This document shows, piece by piece, positions 21,685 through 33,234 of a stretch of DNA of 64,000 bases (position 1 is the first letter of the stretch; every line of letters begins with the position of its first letter). A model generated the notes under the pieces. The model saw only the letters and a program-made list of their open reading frames with translations, did no database searches and was not told where the DNA came from. The translations under genes and the position numbers were made by a program. This DNA is from Lepus europaeus (Eukaryota > Chordata > Mammalia > Lagomorpha > Leporidae). The stretch spans positions 45,230,002 to 45,294,001 of the forward strand of contig NC_084831.1 of the NCBI RefSeq assembly GCF_033115175.1, given 5' to 3'.

Positions 21685-22579
21685 GACGAGTGCTTTCCTT
21701 TCACACCTTGTCCCGGTTTCCCAACTTCTTTGAGCACCTTTTGCAATGCGAAGTGAAGAGTTTTTATCTGCTCTCATGAGCATGGCTGTCTGGAATGGGT
21801 ATTTTCTGTTCCCTGTTCTCCTGTTTCCTGCAACACCTTCAGTGTGAGCACACAGGAGGGAGAGGCAGCGTCTGAAGGCTCAGGATGGTTCTGGGAGGCC
21901 CAGGGGCAGGGCAGGGCCAGGCCCAGCAGTGAGCACAGCAGAGGTCCTCCTTATACCGCAGGCTGTGCACCGAGGCAAAGGCTGCTGGCAAGCCGCTGCT
22001 GATGGCGAACTGGGCCCTCACTCTTCTGCCTGGCGCCGAGCCGGGCACATGTGGGCTGAGTATGTTGCTGGGGCATAGTCAACACTGAAAGGAGGTCTGC
22101 CATGGGGCAGACTCCCAGGAGCCCGAGTTTGTATGCATCTTCCTTCGCCTGCATGGCCAACCTTTCACACCTACGTGTGTTTTTGTAGCCATCTCAGAAA
22201 CACACAGGGAACTGTGTCTGGAAGAGGCCAACAGGAAATGGTAAGGAACCAGCAGTCCTGGCCTGCCGGAAGCAGGAGCCCAGAGAGCATGCGTTTAGAA
22301 CAAAACGTGGCTTTGTGGTGTCTGGTTTCTCCCTCTGATTCCTGGCACTGGAGCCAGGAATTCACCTAAAGGAGGCACTCGGAGGCACTCGGAGTACTGG
22401 AAGATAATTTTCTAAAATCTGTGTTAAAATGGGTTGTAAATTAGTGTGTTCTTTAAACCCAATGTTCTATGCTCAGAGGAGGTAAAAGTCGGACATCTAT
22501 GCCAATCTACACACTGTAACAGCTCGTACCTTGTACCAGATTCCCAGCAGCCTCCCGTGTGCTGAAAATGCACACAGAC
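21685..22579. other. Intergenic unique block
   Basis: SINE-free sequence with a short direct repeat of GGAGGCACTC at about 22372-22391. No gene is recognised. Confidence 0.5.
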
Positions 22580-22908
22580 AGGGGCTGGTATTGGGGCATA
22601 GCAGGTTAGGCTACTGCTTGCAATGCCAGCATTCCACATCAGAGCAAGCAATTCAAGTCCTGGCTGCTCCACTTCTGTGCCAGCTCCCTGCCAATGCACC
22701 CAGGAGGACAGCAGAGGATGACCCAAGTGTTTGGGTCCCTGCACATGCATGGGAAACCCAGATGAAGCTCCTGGGTCCTGGCTTTGGCCTGGCTCAGCCC
22801 TGGCTCTTGCGGCCACCTGGGGAGTGAACCGGCAGATAGAGGATCTCTGTCTCTCTTGCTCTGCAACTCTGCCTTTAAATAAATAAATACATCTTTAAAA
22901 ATAATAAG
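22580..22908 (+). mobile_element. CSINE
   Basis: GGGGCTGGTATTGGGGCATAG head, AAATAAATACATCTTTAAA tail. Confidence 0.9.
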
Positions 22909-25384
22909 CAGATATCCTATGAGGTATTTATTTTGCAATCATTAGGTGCAGCTGCCCAGGATCAGGTTACCAAAGACCAATATTCAAGCTCCCAGTTAAC
23001 CCCAGAGTTCCTACTGTTGGGCTACTGTAGGATGCCCAGCCAGGCGGTCTACGGAATTCAGAGAAAGGACGTGGGAAAGTGGGCCGGGTCTGTTTCAGGA
23101 GTGCGAGGCAGACCTGGGGAAGTGGGTCACCTCACCACGGGAGGCAGGTAGGAGGCACCCGAGGGAGCGCGAACCCCTTCCCCCACATTCCATCCCAAGC
23201 CAGCGCATCGTCAGTGAGGTCACAGACAAGTGACAAAAAGGGCTGAAAGACGCGTGTTTCTGTGAAGCAGGTGATGAGGCTCCAGCACGGCCCAGCCAGA
23301 GGGAGGAGGCGGGCGCCACGACATCCAGTCCCTGCGGGCTTGGGTCATTCGGCTTTGCTGCTGTGGATGCCGGGTCGCACACTGCCACACTCCACAGACA
23401 AGAACTGGAAAACAAGAGAAACTTTGAAGACAGGGAGCCCCCTACAGGAAGGGGTGTAGCTGCAGCACTGCCCTCTAACCCGCGGAACCTCCAGCCCTGG
23501 CCCCGAAGGTCTGGGCCCCTAGCAGAGGTACTGTTGGCCGGCAGGCGATGTTTCTAAAAGCTTTGCTCTGTTTCCTTGGAAAATCCAGGGACCTCGGCCC
23601 CAATCCCAAAGCTACCTCACTCATCCTTCTGTCTCTACTTTCTCTGGGGCAGACTTTGGGAGATTCGGGAACTGGAAGCTGTTTGTAGTAGCTGAAACAC
23701 CAAGTTATATGGGGACGATGGAAGGATAGGAGGCAGGACAAACAGACTGAGGGTAGTTTGCAGCAATACAGGGAATTTGGACTTTTTTTTCTTTAGACAA
23801 TTGCCAGTAAACCCTCCAGGAGGCGTGCTTGGAGAAAGGGAGGCTGTGATTGGCTGGAGTGAAAGAAACTCCCGCCCTCACTGGCCTTCCAGTAAACGGC
23901 AGCTCGGGCTTCTGAAATACTACACAGAGCTGGGAGGAACCGGGCCACGGGGCAGCCGGGGAAGACTTCGTTTTCATACACAAAGGCTCTGTTTTTCTCT
24001 CGTCTTTCTAGCTGCTTGCTCCAAATTACTGTCAAGACGAGAGAAGAATCTGAAGACAAAAAATTCCCTTTCCTCGCTGCAAGTTACTTTGAAAGAGCGG
24101 CCTGGGGAGGAGGTGCTGAGAATCTCTGGCGCTTAGGCCAAGGTGAGGAGTGAAAGAAGATACTGCCCCCAGCGCCACCCACGGCCCACGTCGCCATTCG
24201 CCAGCATGTCCTCCGAGACGGCCCCCAAGCCGAATCGCAGCCACTCGGTGACTGCCCCGCGGCACGGGCACTCCTTGCTCCTTCCCTTGCCCCCACGCCT
24301 GATCCCAGGCCTGGCTGATGTCCGCACTGCTTGGTGTGAGCCGGTCCCGTCCAACCTCCCACAGCCGTGGTTCTCTCTGTAATCCAGGAGGCCTTCTATT
24401 CTGGGATGCCTGAGACACTAAATTGGCGGCTGGAATCTCGGAGGGTTCGATCTGTCTAACTGGTTTACCCCTGCAGACCCTGCTCCGAGCACAGGGGAGA
24501 GGATGAACGAACAAGGAGAGACTGCAAATAAACTTGCCAATGCATCCAGGAACGCTCTGGGTGCCGCCTGGGATGCGCAGCAAGTCACCTGCTCGAAACC
24601 AAGCTGTCCCTAAACACCTGCCGGGCCCACGCTGGTAAATGAGGCTGTGCCCTCAAGGAGCCCCAGCCCATGAGGCTGGCATGAGTGAGAACGTCGCTGT
24701 CACAGAAGACACACAGGAGCGGCCGGGGAGCAAGGGGAGGAAGGAGCAGTGGGGAGCGGGTGTCGGCGTCCATAAGTTGCCCGGTAAACACGGTGAGGAA
24801 GCGCACTCCAGAACTGAAAACACACTTCTAAAACACAATTTAAAGTAGTATTTCCCACCTCGAGTGGCAGTGTCGGCATTGCTGCTATTGGACTGTAGTG
24901 GGTGCATGGTGGGTAAAGCAGGCAGGGCCTCGTGTGACATCCCACATCCATCTCACTGCACTGCTGACAAGTGAGAGCCTCAGCTTGGAGGAGAGGAGAT
25001 GAAGATCAAAGGCCAAAGCATTGGGTAAAAATATTGTAACACTAAATAGCGACCGGAAGTGCTGGTATAGACCCACACTGCACCTTCTTTAAAAAGCAAA
25101 TAAACAAACAACCAAACACCAAATGGCCTGAAACTCAAAAGGCATGAAACTGTGAGCCAGCTGTGGCAGTGAATCTTGCCGGCCCCCAGATGCCATCTAT
25201 TCCCCACGAAGGGAGCCAGGACTCCTTGGAGGAATAGCTCAGCTGGCCTAGAATGGGAAATGCTCAAAATGAGCTGGGAACATTTCATCCTAGCAGACAG
25301 CAAGGGAATAACCAGGGGCTCAGAAACCACCTTTAAGAGGCGCCCAATGGCCACAGAGGCGGCAAGCCGAGCATCAGGAAGGTC
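22909..25384. other. Largest SINE-free intergenic block
   Basis: About 2.5 kb with no CSINE, the longest such gap between the genes. It contains the candidate plus-strand exon at 23797-24142 and an inverted CCAAT box (GATTGGCTGG) near 23848. Absence of insertions in such a SINE-dense region hints at constraint, but no protein family is recognised. Confidence 0.5.
23797..24142 (+). other. Candidate non-coding exon bounded by strong splice sites
   Basis: A polypyrimidine tract ending TTTTTTTTCTTTAG (to 23796) is followed 346 bases later by CCAAG|GTGAGG (donor at 24143). Both match the consensus well on the same strand. The interval has no ATG-started frame of note and its frames carry stops, so if transcribed it would be a lncRNA or UTR exon. 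This is inference from splice signals alone; chance pairs of such sites are common. Confidence 0.25.
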
Positions 25385-25662
25385 AGCACTGCCTGTGACA
25401 CCGGCATCCCATATGGGTGCCAGCTCCACTTCTAGTCCAGCTCCCTAATGGCCTGGGAAAGCAAGGGATGACGGCCCAAGTCCTTGGGCCTCTGCACCCA
25501 TGGGGAAGACCTGGAAGAAGCTCCTGGCTCCTGGCTTTGGTCTGACCCAGTCCCGGCCTATGGGGCCATTTGGGGAGTGAACTAGTGGGTGGAAGATTCT
25601 TTCTCTCTCTCTCTCTGTACCTCTGCCTTTCAAACAAGTAAATATATTTTAAAGAATATTTA
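25385..25662 (+). mobile_element. CSINE, 5'-truncated
   Basis: Begins near CACTGCCTGTGACACCGGC and ends CAAACAAGTAAATATATTTT. Confidence 0.85.
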
Positions 25663-25683
25663 AAATATTTTAATATTTTTAAG

Positions 25684-25988
25684 GAAGCAAAGCCAGCACT
25701 TGTGACACCAGCGTCCCATATGAGCATCCATTCACATCCCAACTGCTCCACTTCCAATCCAGCTCTCTGCTAGTGCACCTGGGAAAGCAGGGAAAGACAG
25801 CCCAAGTACTGGGTCCCTGCCATCCAAGTGAAATTCTAGGCTCCAGGCTTTGGCCTGGCCCAGCCCAGCCCCAGCCATTGCAGCCATTTGGGATTTGAAC
25901 CAATGTATGGAAGATCTCTCCCTGCTTCTTTCTCTGTGTCTCTCCCCTCCCCCTCTTTCAAATGAATAAATAAATCTTTAAAAAAAAG
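25684..25988 (+). mobile_element. CSINE
   Basis: Second copy only 20 bases after the first, in the same orientation. Confidence 0.85.
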
Positions 25989-26539
25989 AAGAAGATCATC
26001 ACTTGCAAGAGACTGCAGCTTGGGGGCTGAAAAGCACTGGTGTACTGACTGTTCTGAAGGTAGGAGAGCAAGGAAAAAGAATCACTTCTCTCGCCTTGGT
26101 TACACACACTGTATCCTGGATAGGCAAAGAGCAGATGAAGGGAGGTTTCTATTGAAGACATATTCTAGCTAGCAAGCAAAGACAGAATTGAGGTGTCATG
26201 GTTTTGTATACAAGCTGCCGAAGCAAGCACTACAGGTTTTGAAACTCTTAAGGGGTTAACAGATCTAGGAACTGCTTACTAATGGCCACTAATATCAAAG
26301 ACAGAACCAGACACTATCACGATGGAAGCATCTAAGCTTACGCCAAGTGATCTGGCCCAAGACAAACGTGAATCTGATCAAGGCTTTAAATGCAGCACCA
26401 ATCCACAGAACACAGAGGACAGAGCCGCGGGCTAATGACTCATTGCAGATATATTCGGCAGGATCCACACAGTGAGAGTCTACGGAACAAATGAGTCTTC
26501 AACAAAGAAACGGCAAGGGGAGAGAGAGGGAGGGAGGCA

Positions 26540-27060
26540 GAATGGAAATCTGTCATTTAAGAACATGTAAGAAATACCTCAACCAAGGGCACTAAATGGA
26601 CCTTATTTGGATCTGATTCAAATAAGCTGAAAGGGGCTGTGCTGTGGCACGTTAGGCTGGGACTCTGCCTATGAAGCCAGCATCCCATATGGGGGCTGGT
26701 TCGTGTCCCAGAAGCTCCTCTTCCAATCCAGAACTCTGCTTATGGCCTGGGAAAGCGGTAGAGGATGGCCCAAGTCCTTGGGCCCCTGCACCCATGTGGG
26801 GGACCAGAAGAGGCTCCTGGCTCTGGCTGCCATTGCGGCCATTTGGGGAGTGAACCAGCAGATAGAAGATTTCTATACTCTTTCTCTCTCTCTGTAGCTC
26901 TACCTCTCAAATAAATAAATAAAATCTTAAAAAATAAGCTGAAAAAAGCTGTGATGTCTATAAACTAATTTGAAATTCAAACACTGGAGAATATTTGATA
27001 TTAAAATAAAATAAACAGCATGCAATTGTACAAAACAAATTGTAAATTTAACTATTCACT
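26540..27060. mobile_element. Possible old L1 3' relic, split by a CSINE
   Basis: CCTTATTTGGATCTGATTCA and the following AT-rich tail recall an old L1 or L1-like 3' end. Family assignment is uncertain. Confidence 0.35.
26632..26930 (+). mobile_element. CSINE
   Basis: The flank AATAAGCTGAAA occurs on both sides as target duplication. Confidence 0.9.
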
Positions 27061-27389
27061 TGGCTTTTGTCTGCATTTAAAATTTTCCACTGGGGCTGGC
27101 GCTGTGGTGTCGTGGGTAAAGCTGCCGCCTGCAGTGCCAGCATCCCTTATCGGTGCTGTTTCAAGTCCTGGCTGTTCCACTTCTGATCCAGCTCTCTGTT
27201 ATGGCCTGGGAAAGCAGTAGAAGATGGCCCAAGTCTGTGGGCCCCCGCACCCACATGGGAGACCAGGAAGAAGCTTCAGATTGGCGCAACTCCAGCCGTT
27301 GCGGTCATCTGGGGAGTAAACCAGCAGATGGGGGACCTCTCTCTCTCTCTCTCTCTGCCTCTCCTTCTCTCTCTGTGTAACTCTGACTT

Positions 27390-27390
<1 letters not shown>

Positions 27391-27421
<31 letters not shown>

Positions 27422-27441
27422 TATATATACATATATATATA
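27391..27441. repeat. (TA)n/(CA)n microsatellite
   Basis: ATATAT runs with an ACACACAT interruption, located at the poly(A) end of the nested SINE. Confidence 0.9.
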
Positions 27442-27756
27442 AAGATTGATTTATTTATTTGAAAGTCAGCGTTACACAGAAAGGAGAGGCAGAGAGAGGT
27501 CCCCCATCTGTTGGTTCACTCCCTAACTGGCCGCAATGGCCAGAGCTGTGCCGATCCAAAACCAGGAGCCAGGGCCTCCTCCGGGTCTCTCACACTGGTG
27601 CAGGGGCCCAAGGCCTTGGGCTTTCTTCCACTGCTTAACCAGGCCATAGCAGAGAGCTGGATCAGAAGTGGAGCAGCCAGGTCTCGAATCGGCGTCCATA
27701 TGGAATGCCAGCACCACAGGCGGCTGCCTTACCCGCTACACCACAACGCCGGCCCC
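27391..27756 (-). mobile_element. CSINE nested, with TA/CA microsatellite tail
   Basis: CTGACTTT at 27383-27390 and 27757-27764 mark the insertion point. The tail has become an alternating TA/CA array (27391-27441). Confidence 0.92.
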
Positions 27757-27809
27757 CTGACTTTCAAATAAATAAATAAATCTTTTTAAAAATTCCATTA
27801 AAATAAGCT

Positions 27810-28105
27810 TAAGGGTCCAGCATTGTGGTACAGAAAGTTAAGCTGTCACCCACAATGCCCGTGTCCTATTTGAGGGCCAATTCAAGTCCCTGGGAAAGCA
27901 GCAGCAGATGACCCCAGTGCTTGGGCCCTGCCACCCATGTGGGAGACCCGGATGGAATTCTGGGCTCCTAGCTTTGGCCTGGCCCAACCCAGGCCATTGT
28001 GGCCATTTGGGGAGTGAATCAGCAGATGGAAGATCAATCTCTCTCTCTCTCTCTTTCTCTGAAACTCTGATTTTCAGGTAAATAAATAAATCAATCTTGT
28101 TTTAG
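27810..28105 (+). mobile_element. CSINE
   Basis: GGTCCAGCATTGTGGTACAG head. The third SINE in 1 kb. Confidence 0.88.
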
Positions 28106-28396
28106 AAATGATATTAACCTAATAAAGAATAAAGAGTGATTGCATCAGTGCACTTACTGGCCATTTCCCTAACTCTACCTCAAAGAAAGGGGGGAGGCGG
28201 AAACAGGAGAAGCAGCCCAGGAACTAGCAGGTTCTCGGGGTGGGGGCATTTCTAGGATGGTGTGGAAAAGCCAGGAAACCCAGTCAGTGCGGTGCGAGGG
28301 CAGGCAGTTTGGATGCTGTGTGAAACAGTTTACAGCGCTGAGTAAAAGCTGATTTCAGGAACAAGAGAACTGCTGTGTGTGAACCTAGTACAATGG

Positions 28397-28402
28397 TTTA
28401 TT
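28397..28402 (-). terminator. Candidate minus-strand poly(A) signal
   Basis: AATAAA on the minus strand in SINE-free sequence, followed by CCATTGTACTAGG and then a T-rich stretch (TTCTCTTGTTCC). It would suit the end of a YIPF1 3'UTR exon lying above it. A possible acceptor (GGCTTCCTCCAG) ends near 29108. Not proven. Confidence 0.3.
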
Positions 28403-28549
28403 CCCGTGGCCTGGGAAATGAACACTCTGGACACGAGCGAGTGGAAGGTAACCACCCACCAACCCTGCGATTCCAACCAGGAAAGGGTCAATTACGAGGG
28501 ACTCCCGGAAGCCATCGCTCATCATTCCTACAGCTCTTAGCGCACTGCA

Positions 28550-28900
28550 GTGCAGTCCTCCGTCCCCGGACAGAGGACTTGTCACCACCCCGGGGCGGCA
28601 GCCCCTCTGGGCACAGCCCTTCGGAGTCCCCACCCCCATGCACAGTCACACGGGGAAGGTCACTGTGGCATCAGAGGCCAGTCTTCTCAGAGGCTGCAGT
28701 GGAAGGCGCGGCCAGCTCCTAAACGGGCAGTGCCAGGGCTCTGGACAGCGCCTGCCATTGGCCGAGCGGCGACGCGTCTGTCAGGGAGGTGTGAAGAGGC
28801 TCCGTGGCTACCTCGTTCAGAAGCGCGGGCCTCCGCGTGTACAGACCCAAGCAAGGCCCGGACGCGTCAAGTCTGTGTCGCCGAGGACGTGAGAGGACCA
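28550..28900. promoter_or_regulatory. Orphan CpG cluster
   Basis: Repeated CG dinucleotides (GCGGCGACGCGTC at 28765-28777, GACGCGTC at 28860-28867) in a CpG-poor neighbourhood, with an inverted CCAAT box (CCATTGGCC) just before 28765. No coding exon is nearby. It could be an intergenic enhancer or promoter, or the GC-rich body of a YIPF1 3'UTR exon. Confidence 0.4.
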
Positions 28901-29119
28901 GGCTCTTCTTAGACGCTGCCGACTCTCTGCAGGCTCTCGGCCGCAGCCTTCACAAGCAAAATCCAAGGGGCTGAAGGCCCAGCCCAGGTGAAGCTCGGGG
29001 CCTAGGGAGACACCTGGGCCACTGTCGCCACTGAGCTCTCCACCCCGTCCCTCTCCACGTGTGTCATCGAGTCCTACTGAATGGCACGTCGCCACCTTCC
29101 CAAAAGCTGGAGGAAGCCG

Positions 29120-29300
29120 GGAAACTGCTTCTACTCAACCTTAGGACCCAGTTCAAACAACAGCCTCCTGTGAGGCCTTCCCCGGGGCTAGGGCCGGCAG
29201 AGCCACTCCCTTCTGTGCCCCACGGTGCTCAGGTGACAACCGCTCATCCTTGGTGCTCCCCACACAGCATGGCCATTCGCTGCTGAGCTGTTTCACCCGT
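29120..29300 (+). mobile_element. L2 3' region
   Basis: CAGTTCAAACAACAGCCTCC and the following GTGAGGCCTTCCCC follow the L2 pattern. Confidence 0.55.
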
Positions 29301-29454
29301 CGCCTGAAGCTCCCAAGGCAGCCTGGATCTGAATGTCTAGGCCCCCAGTGCCGGGCCAGAGTGGCCTGTGTAATTCTGTGAGCGGTAGGGCAAATGACAG
29401 CCCAGGGCTCAGTGGGTCAAGGCACCTCAGCCCAGATGCTGCCTTTTGCCTAGA

Positions 29455-29700
29455 CCTTGGAAAGGGCCGCAGCCATCCACCCAGTGTTAACTGAGCACTT
29501 GTCCTAACTGTGCCAGGCAGGCATTAGGCTAGACACGGGGAGTCCAGGTCAGCTCAGACAGCGCCCCTTCCTCCTGTCCTACAGTCTCTCTACGGTCAGT
29601 CAAAGGAGTCCACGCACAGGATGAGCCCAACAAGTGCGCAGACAATGATACTGTGAGGCCGAAAGGCACCAGCATGCTCACTGGGAGATGGGTGGCACCC
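29455..29700 (-). mobile_element. L2 relic, antisense
   Basis: ACTGAGCACTTGTCCTAACT then GTGCCAGGCAGGCATTAGGC is the antisense L2 terminus. Confidence 0.5.
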
Positions 29701-30488
29701 CATAATCCATAGAGGGGTGAGAAGAAAACACTAGACTTTCTGTTTAGATTTCACCCAAAAGTTGGGACTTAAGCTTTAATAGTTACTCTACTGATTGGTA
29801 ACAGTACACGCAACTACTTCAGACATACACAACACCAGTGTGTGCCGTGGCTGAGACTCTCACACAGCCTCCAAGGACCCAAACCTCCAAGAATGCAGGC
29901 CCCTGTGGGTCGTCCTGAGTGTGGGTGAGCCCTGCGACTTGTTTCGAATCAGTGGAATGTGGCAAAGGTGACAGATGTCCCTTGCGTGTTTCTATTATCC
30001 AGACTGTAACTTCTGCCCTGCTCACAGATTGCTGACTTGGCTGAGGGAGCCATCCGTGGAGAGGCCCACGTGGCAAATGGCTGAGAGCCCCAGCAAGATG
30101 GCAGCCTGCCAGCTAACGAGCTGCCAGGAATGGAACCCTGCCAACCAGCACACAAGCTGGGAAGGCCTGTCCCCATTCTAGCTTTCAGAGGAGCCCCCGG
30201 CCCTGGCCAGTGCTCTGACGGCTGCCTTGGGAGAGGACCGGAAGGACTGGAGCAGGCTGGGACGTGCACACTCCTGACCCACAGATGCGAGGGAGCATGT
30301 CTGTGGAAATCTGTGGGGCAGCAGTAGGTCATTAACACAGCACTCTGGCTCACAGCTGACAGGACATGCAATCACAGTATGGGGGCCCCTGAACTAAACC
30401 ATCTCCAGACCAGCACAGGAGGGCTCCAAATAAAAGTCAAATCTATACAGAAGCTGCCAACAGCGGCAGCCTGTGAGCTCTGATGGAA

Positions 30489-30783
30489 AGGTGGGGGTGG
30501 GGGTTTGGTGCAGGGCTTAAGATGCAGCTTAGCACGGCGCCACGGCTCACTAGGCTAATCCTCCGCCTGTGGCGCCTGCACCCCGGGTTCTAGTCCCGCT
30601 TGGGGCGCCGGTTCTGTCCCGGTTGCTCCTCTTCCAGTCCAGCTCTCTGCTGTGGCCCGGGAGTGCAGTGGAGGATGGCCCAGGTCCTTGGGCCCTGCAC
30701 CCGCATGGGAGACCAGGAGAAGCACCTGGCTCCTGGCTTTGGATCGTGGCGGCCATTTTGGGGGTGAACCAATGGAAGGAAGA

Positions 30784-30819
<36 letters not shown>

Positions 30820-31135
30820 CCTAACTCTGTCTGTCAAAAAAAAAAAAAAAAAAAAAAAAGATGCAGCTTAGGACACCCACATCCCTCCTCAGAGTGGCCA
30901 ATCCCAGGGCCAGCTTTGCTTCCGTTCCAATTTCCTGCCAGTGCGTACCCTGGGAAGGCAGCAGGTGATGGTTCAAGCACTTGGGTTCCTGCCACCCTCC
31001 TAGGAGACCCAGATAGAGGTCCAGGCTCCTGGCTTCAGCCTAGCCCAGCCCTGGCTATTGTGAGCCTCTGGGGAGTAAACCAGCAGATGGAAGATCTCTG
31101 TCTTTCTGCCTTTCAAATAAAATGAAAATAAACGA
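30489..31135 (+). mobile_element. CSINE host with nested CSINE2
   Basis: Old copy (GGTTTGGTGCAGGGCTTAAG head) resumes at 30858 and ends with AAATAAAATGAAAATAAACG. Confidence 0.88.
30532..30857 (+). mobile_element. CSINE2-like young copy nested in an older CSINE
   Basis: AAGATGCAGCTTA at 30519-30531 and 30858-30870. Confidence 0.95.
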
Positions 31136-31466
31136 TAAAAAAGGTTTCAAGCAGGAAAGTGGACAACCTCAGAAAGTGGCTCCCTAAGATCTACATTTGA
31201 GTGTCTGCTCTAAGAGCTAGAACATCTTAGTCAGCTCAGTCCCACCAAGCCCTGCCTCCTCACCCATGAGGGAACTTGGAAAAGTTTGTGGAAAATGGAA
31301 TGAAAAGATAAACTTATTTTTATGCAAAACAGTCTGAAGTCTATGCATATAAGAGATGGTCAAGAAGTTCATGGAAAATTAATATTATGAAAGAACAACA
31401 TGGATTTCAATTTTTTTTACACCAAAATAAGCTTGTCTTTTAATTCTATCTTCCCAGGAACTTTCT

Positions 31467-31598
31467 TTTTCTTTTCTTTTCTTTTTTTCTTTCTTTACTT
31501 ATTTGAAAGACAGAGTTACACAGAAAGGTAGATATATATACACACATACATATATATGTGTGTGTATGTATATGTATATACATATATACATATGTGTG

Positions 31599-31650
<52 letters not shown>

Positions 31651-31912
31651 AGTCTTCCATCTGCTGGTTCACTCCCCAAATGGCCACAATGGTCAGAGCT
31701 GAGCTGATTCAAAGCCAGGAACCAGGAGCTTCTTCCGGGTCTCCCATGTGGGTGCAGGGGCTCAAGCACTTAGAGCATCCTCTGCTGCTTTCCCAGGCCC
31801 ATTAGCAGGGAGCTGGACAGAAGTGGAGCAGCCGGGACTTGAACCAGTACCCATAAGGGATGCTAGCACTGTAGGCTGGGGTTTTAACCCACTGCACCAC
31901 TGCAACGGCTCC
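31467..31912 (-). mobile_element. CSINE in the mariner-like element, 14-bp target duplication
   Basis: CCCAGGAACTTTCT at 31453-31466 and 31913-31926. Confidence 0.95.
31530..31650. repeat. Compound TA/TG/GA microsatellite
   Basis: TATATA, TGTGTG and (GA)n arrays lie in the SINE tail and its CT-rich region. Confidence 0.9.
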
Positions 31913-32439
31913 CCCAGGAACTTTCTGAAGTTCCCTGGTCCATTGGGGCCAACAGGGCTGGTGCAGGTGGCCACTGAGCTGGAGTGACCTGGAAGTGCGC
32001 TGTGAAACAGAACATGAAAGGCACGTGCTGGTTTGCTGCCAAACTCTGGGCTGGCCTTGGGCAAGGCCCCAGCTTCCTCGCTGTTCCAGGCCCCAACCTT
32101 CTACAAGGGCCTGGAACTCGAACGTCACACAGCCTTGAGAGGGCAGGAGGAGGGGAGGGCGGTGGCCTGTGACATTTTACAATGCTTCCCTTGCATCCCA
32201 TTGGCCAGGGTACCGTCTTACCAATGAGGTCACTGGCCATGCCTCGACCATTCACATCTTGTCAACTACAGCCTGAATTACTCAATTAAGAGGCGAAATC
32301 CCTATCTGCTTAACAACAGCAAAATAAATAAAAGGCCACGCACGCACGGCAAAGTCAGTGGGAACCGTCAACGTTCAGCACAAGTGACTGGCCCACCGTC
32401 AGAGGGGCAGCAGCTGTGGTCATGACTGAGCACCTTAAC

Positions 32440-32660
32440 TTGTGCCAGGAGCTTCTGTGGACATGGCCTAACTGTCACTACACTCGCATCGCCCAGGCGT
32501 GTCGTCTCCATTTTACAAATAAATTGGTCGAGGGTCAAAGAGAGCAAGCCCCTGGGCCCAAGGCATATTGCCAGTAAGTGGCAGGACGGGGACTTAACTT
32601 TCTTTCCATCTGAACCCAAAGTCCCTGATCTTTGCGCATACCCTGTTGTTCCAGGAGACA
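32440..32660 (-). mobile_element. MIR relic, antisense
   Basis: TCTCCATTTTACAAATAAAT, then GGGTCAAAG and GCCAGTAAGTGGCAGGAC. Confidence 0.6.
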
Positions 32661-32724
32661 GCAGAGTGGCCAGGAAAGACTGTGATTCCAAAACCAAAGC
32701 ATCTTGGTGCAGGGCGTGGCTTCA

Positions 32725-33110
32725 TCCATTCATCCCACAGTTACTGAGCACCCAACATGTACCAGGGACGTGGTGGGTTACAACACACAGAAGAACACAC
32801 TTTCCTTGCACTGAGGCTGACTGGGGAGACACCCTAGTACCCGGCACAGATGAGTGGATAAACAAAGGACTGAGCAAACAGCTGGGGAGGTGAACGCACA
32901 CACGAACACTTGGTGTTTCAAGCACCATGAGCAGTGAAGCACAGTGCAGAGTGTAAAGGGTCACAGGGCGGGTGGGGGCTGGGGGAGGGGAAGGAACACG
33001 TCAGCCAAGTGGAACAGCAAGGGGAAAGGCATGACGCATCCATGGCACAGGTTCAGTGTGGCTGCAGCCTGAGTGTACGGAGGAGGAGAGAGAACAAAGG
33101 GGCAAGGAAC
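32725..33110 (-). mobile_element. L2 relic, antisense
   Basis: TTACTGAGCACCCAACATGT then ACCAGGGACGTGG, followed by the GGGGAGACACCCTAGTACC region. Confidence 0.6.
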
Positions 33111-33234
33111 CAGCTGTGACGTTGGGTCCTTTCCTGTATTCTGACCCACTGCACTAACCACTGGCAGTGGAATCACCAAAAGAGGCCCTGAGGGTAAAAG
33201 CAGCAGGAAAATTTGCAAGTTCTGGAGAATGCTG

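Larger units (their letters stand above)
27092..27792 (+). mobile_element. CSINE host with nested antisense CSINE
   Basis: Host body is 27092-27390 and its AAATAAATAAATAAATC tail resumes at 27765. Confidence 0.9.
28106..30488. other. SINE-free intergenic block with CpG cluster
   Basis: About 2.4 kb without CSINEs. It includes a CpG-rich core (28550-28900), L2 relics (29120-29300 plus, 29455-29700 minus) and a possible old repeat around 29900-30150 that I could not classify. No protein-coding similarity is seen. Confidence 0.55.
31265..31935. mobile_element. Mariner-like palindromic element split by a CSINE
   Basis: The left arm (GGGAACTTGGAAAAGTTTGT, about 31270) is the inverse of the right terminus (CAGGAACTTTCTGAAGTTCCC, ending 31935). 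Internal arms share TTATTTT.{2}TGCAAAA-type sequence. No transposase remains. Confidence 0.6.
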
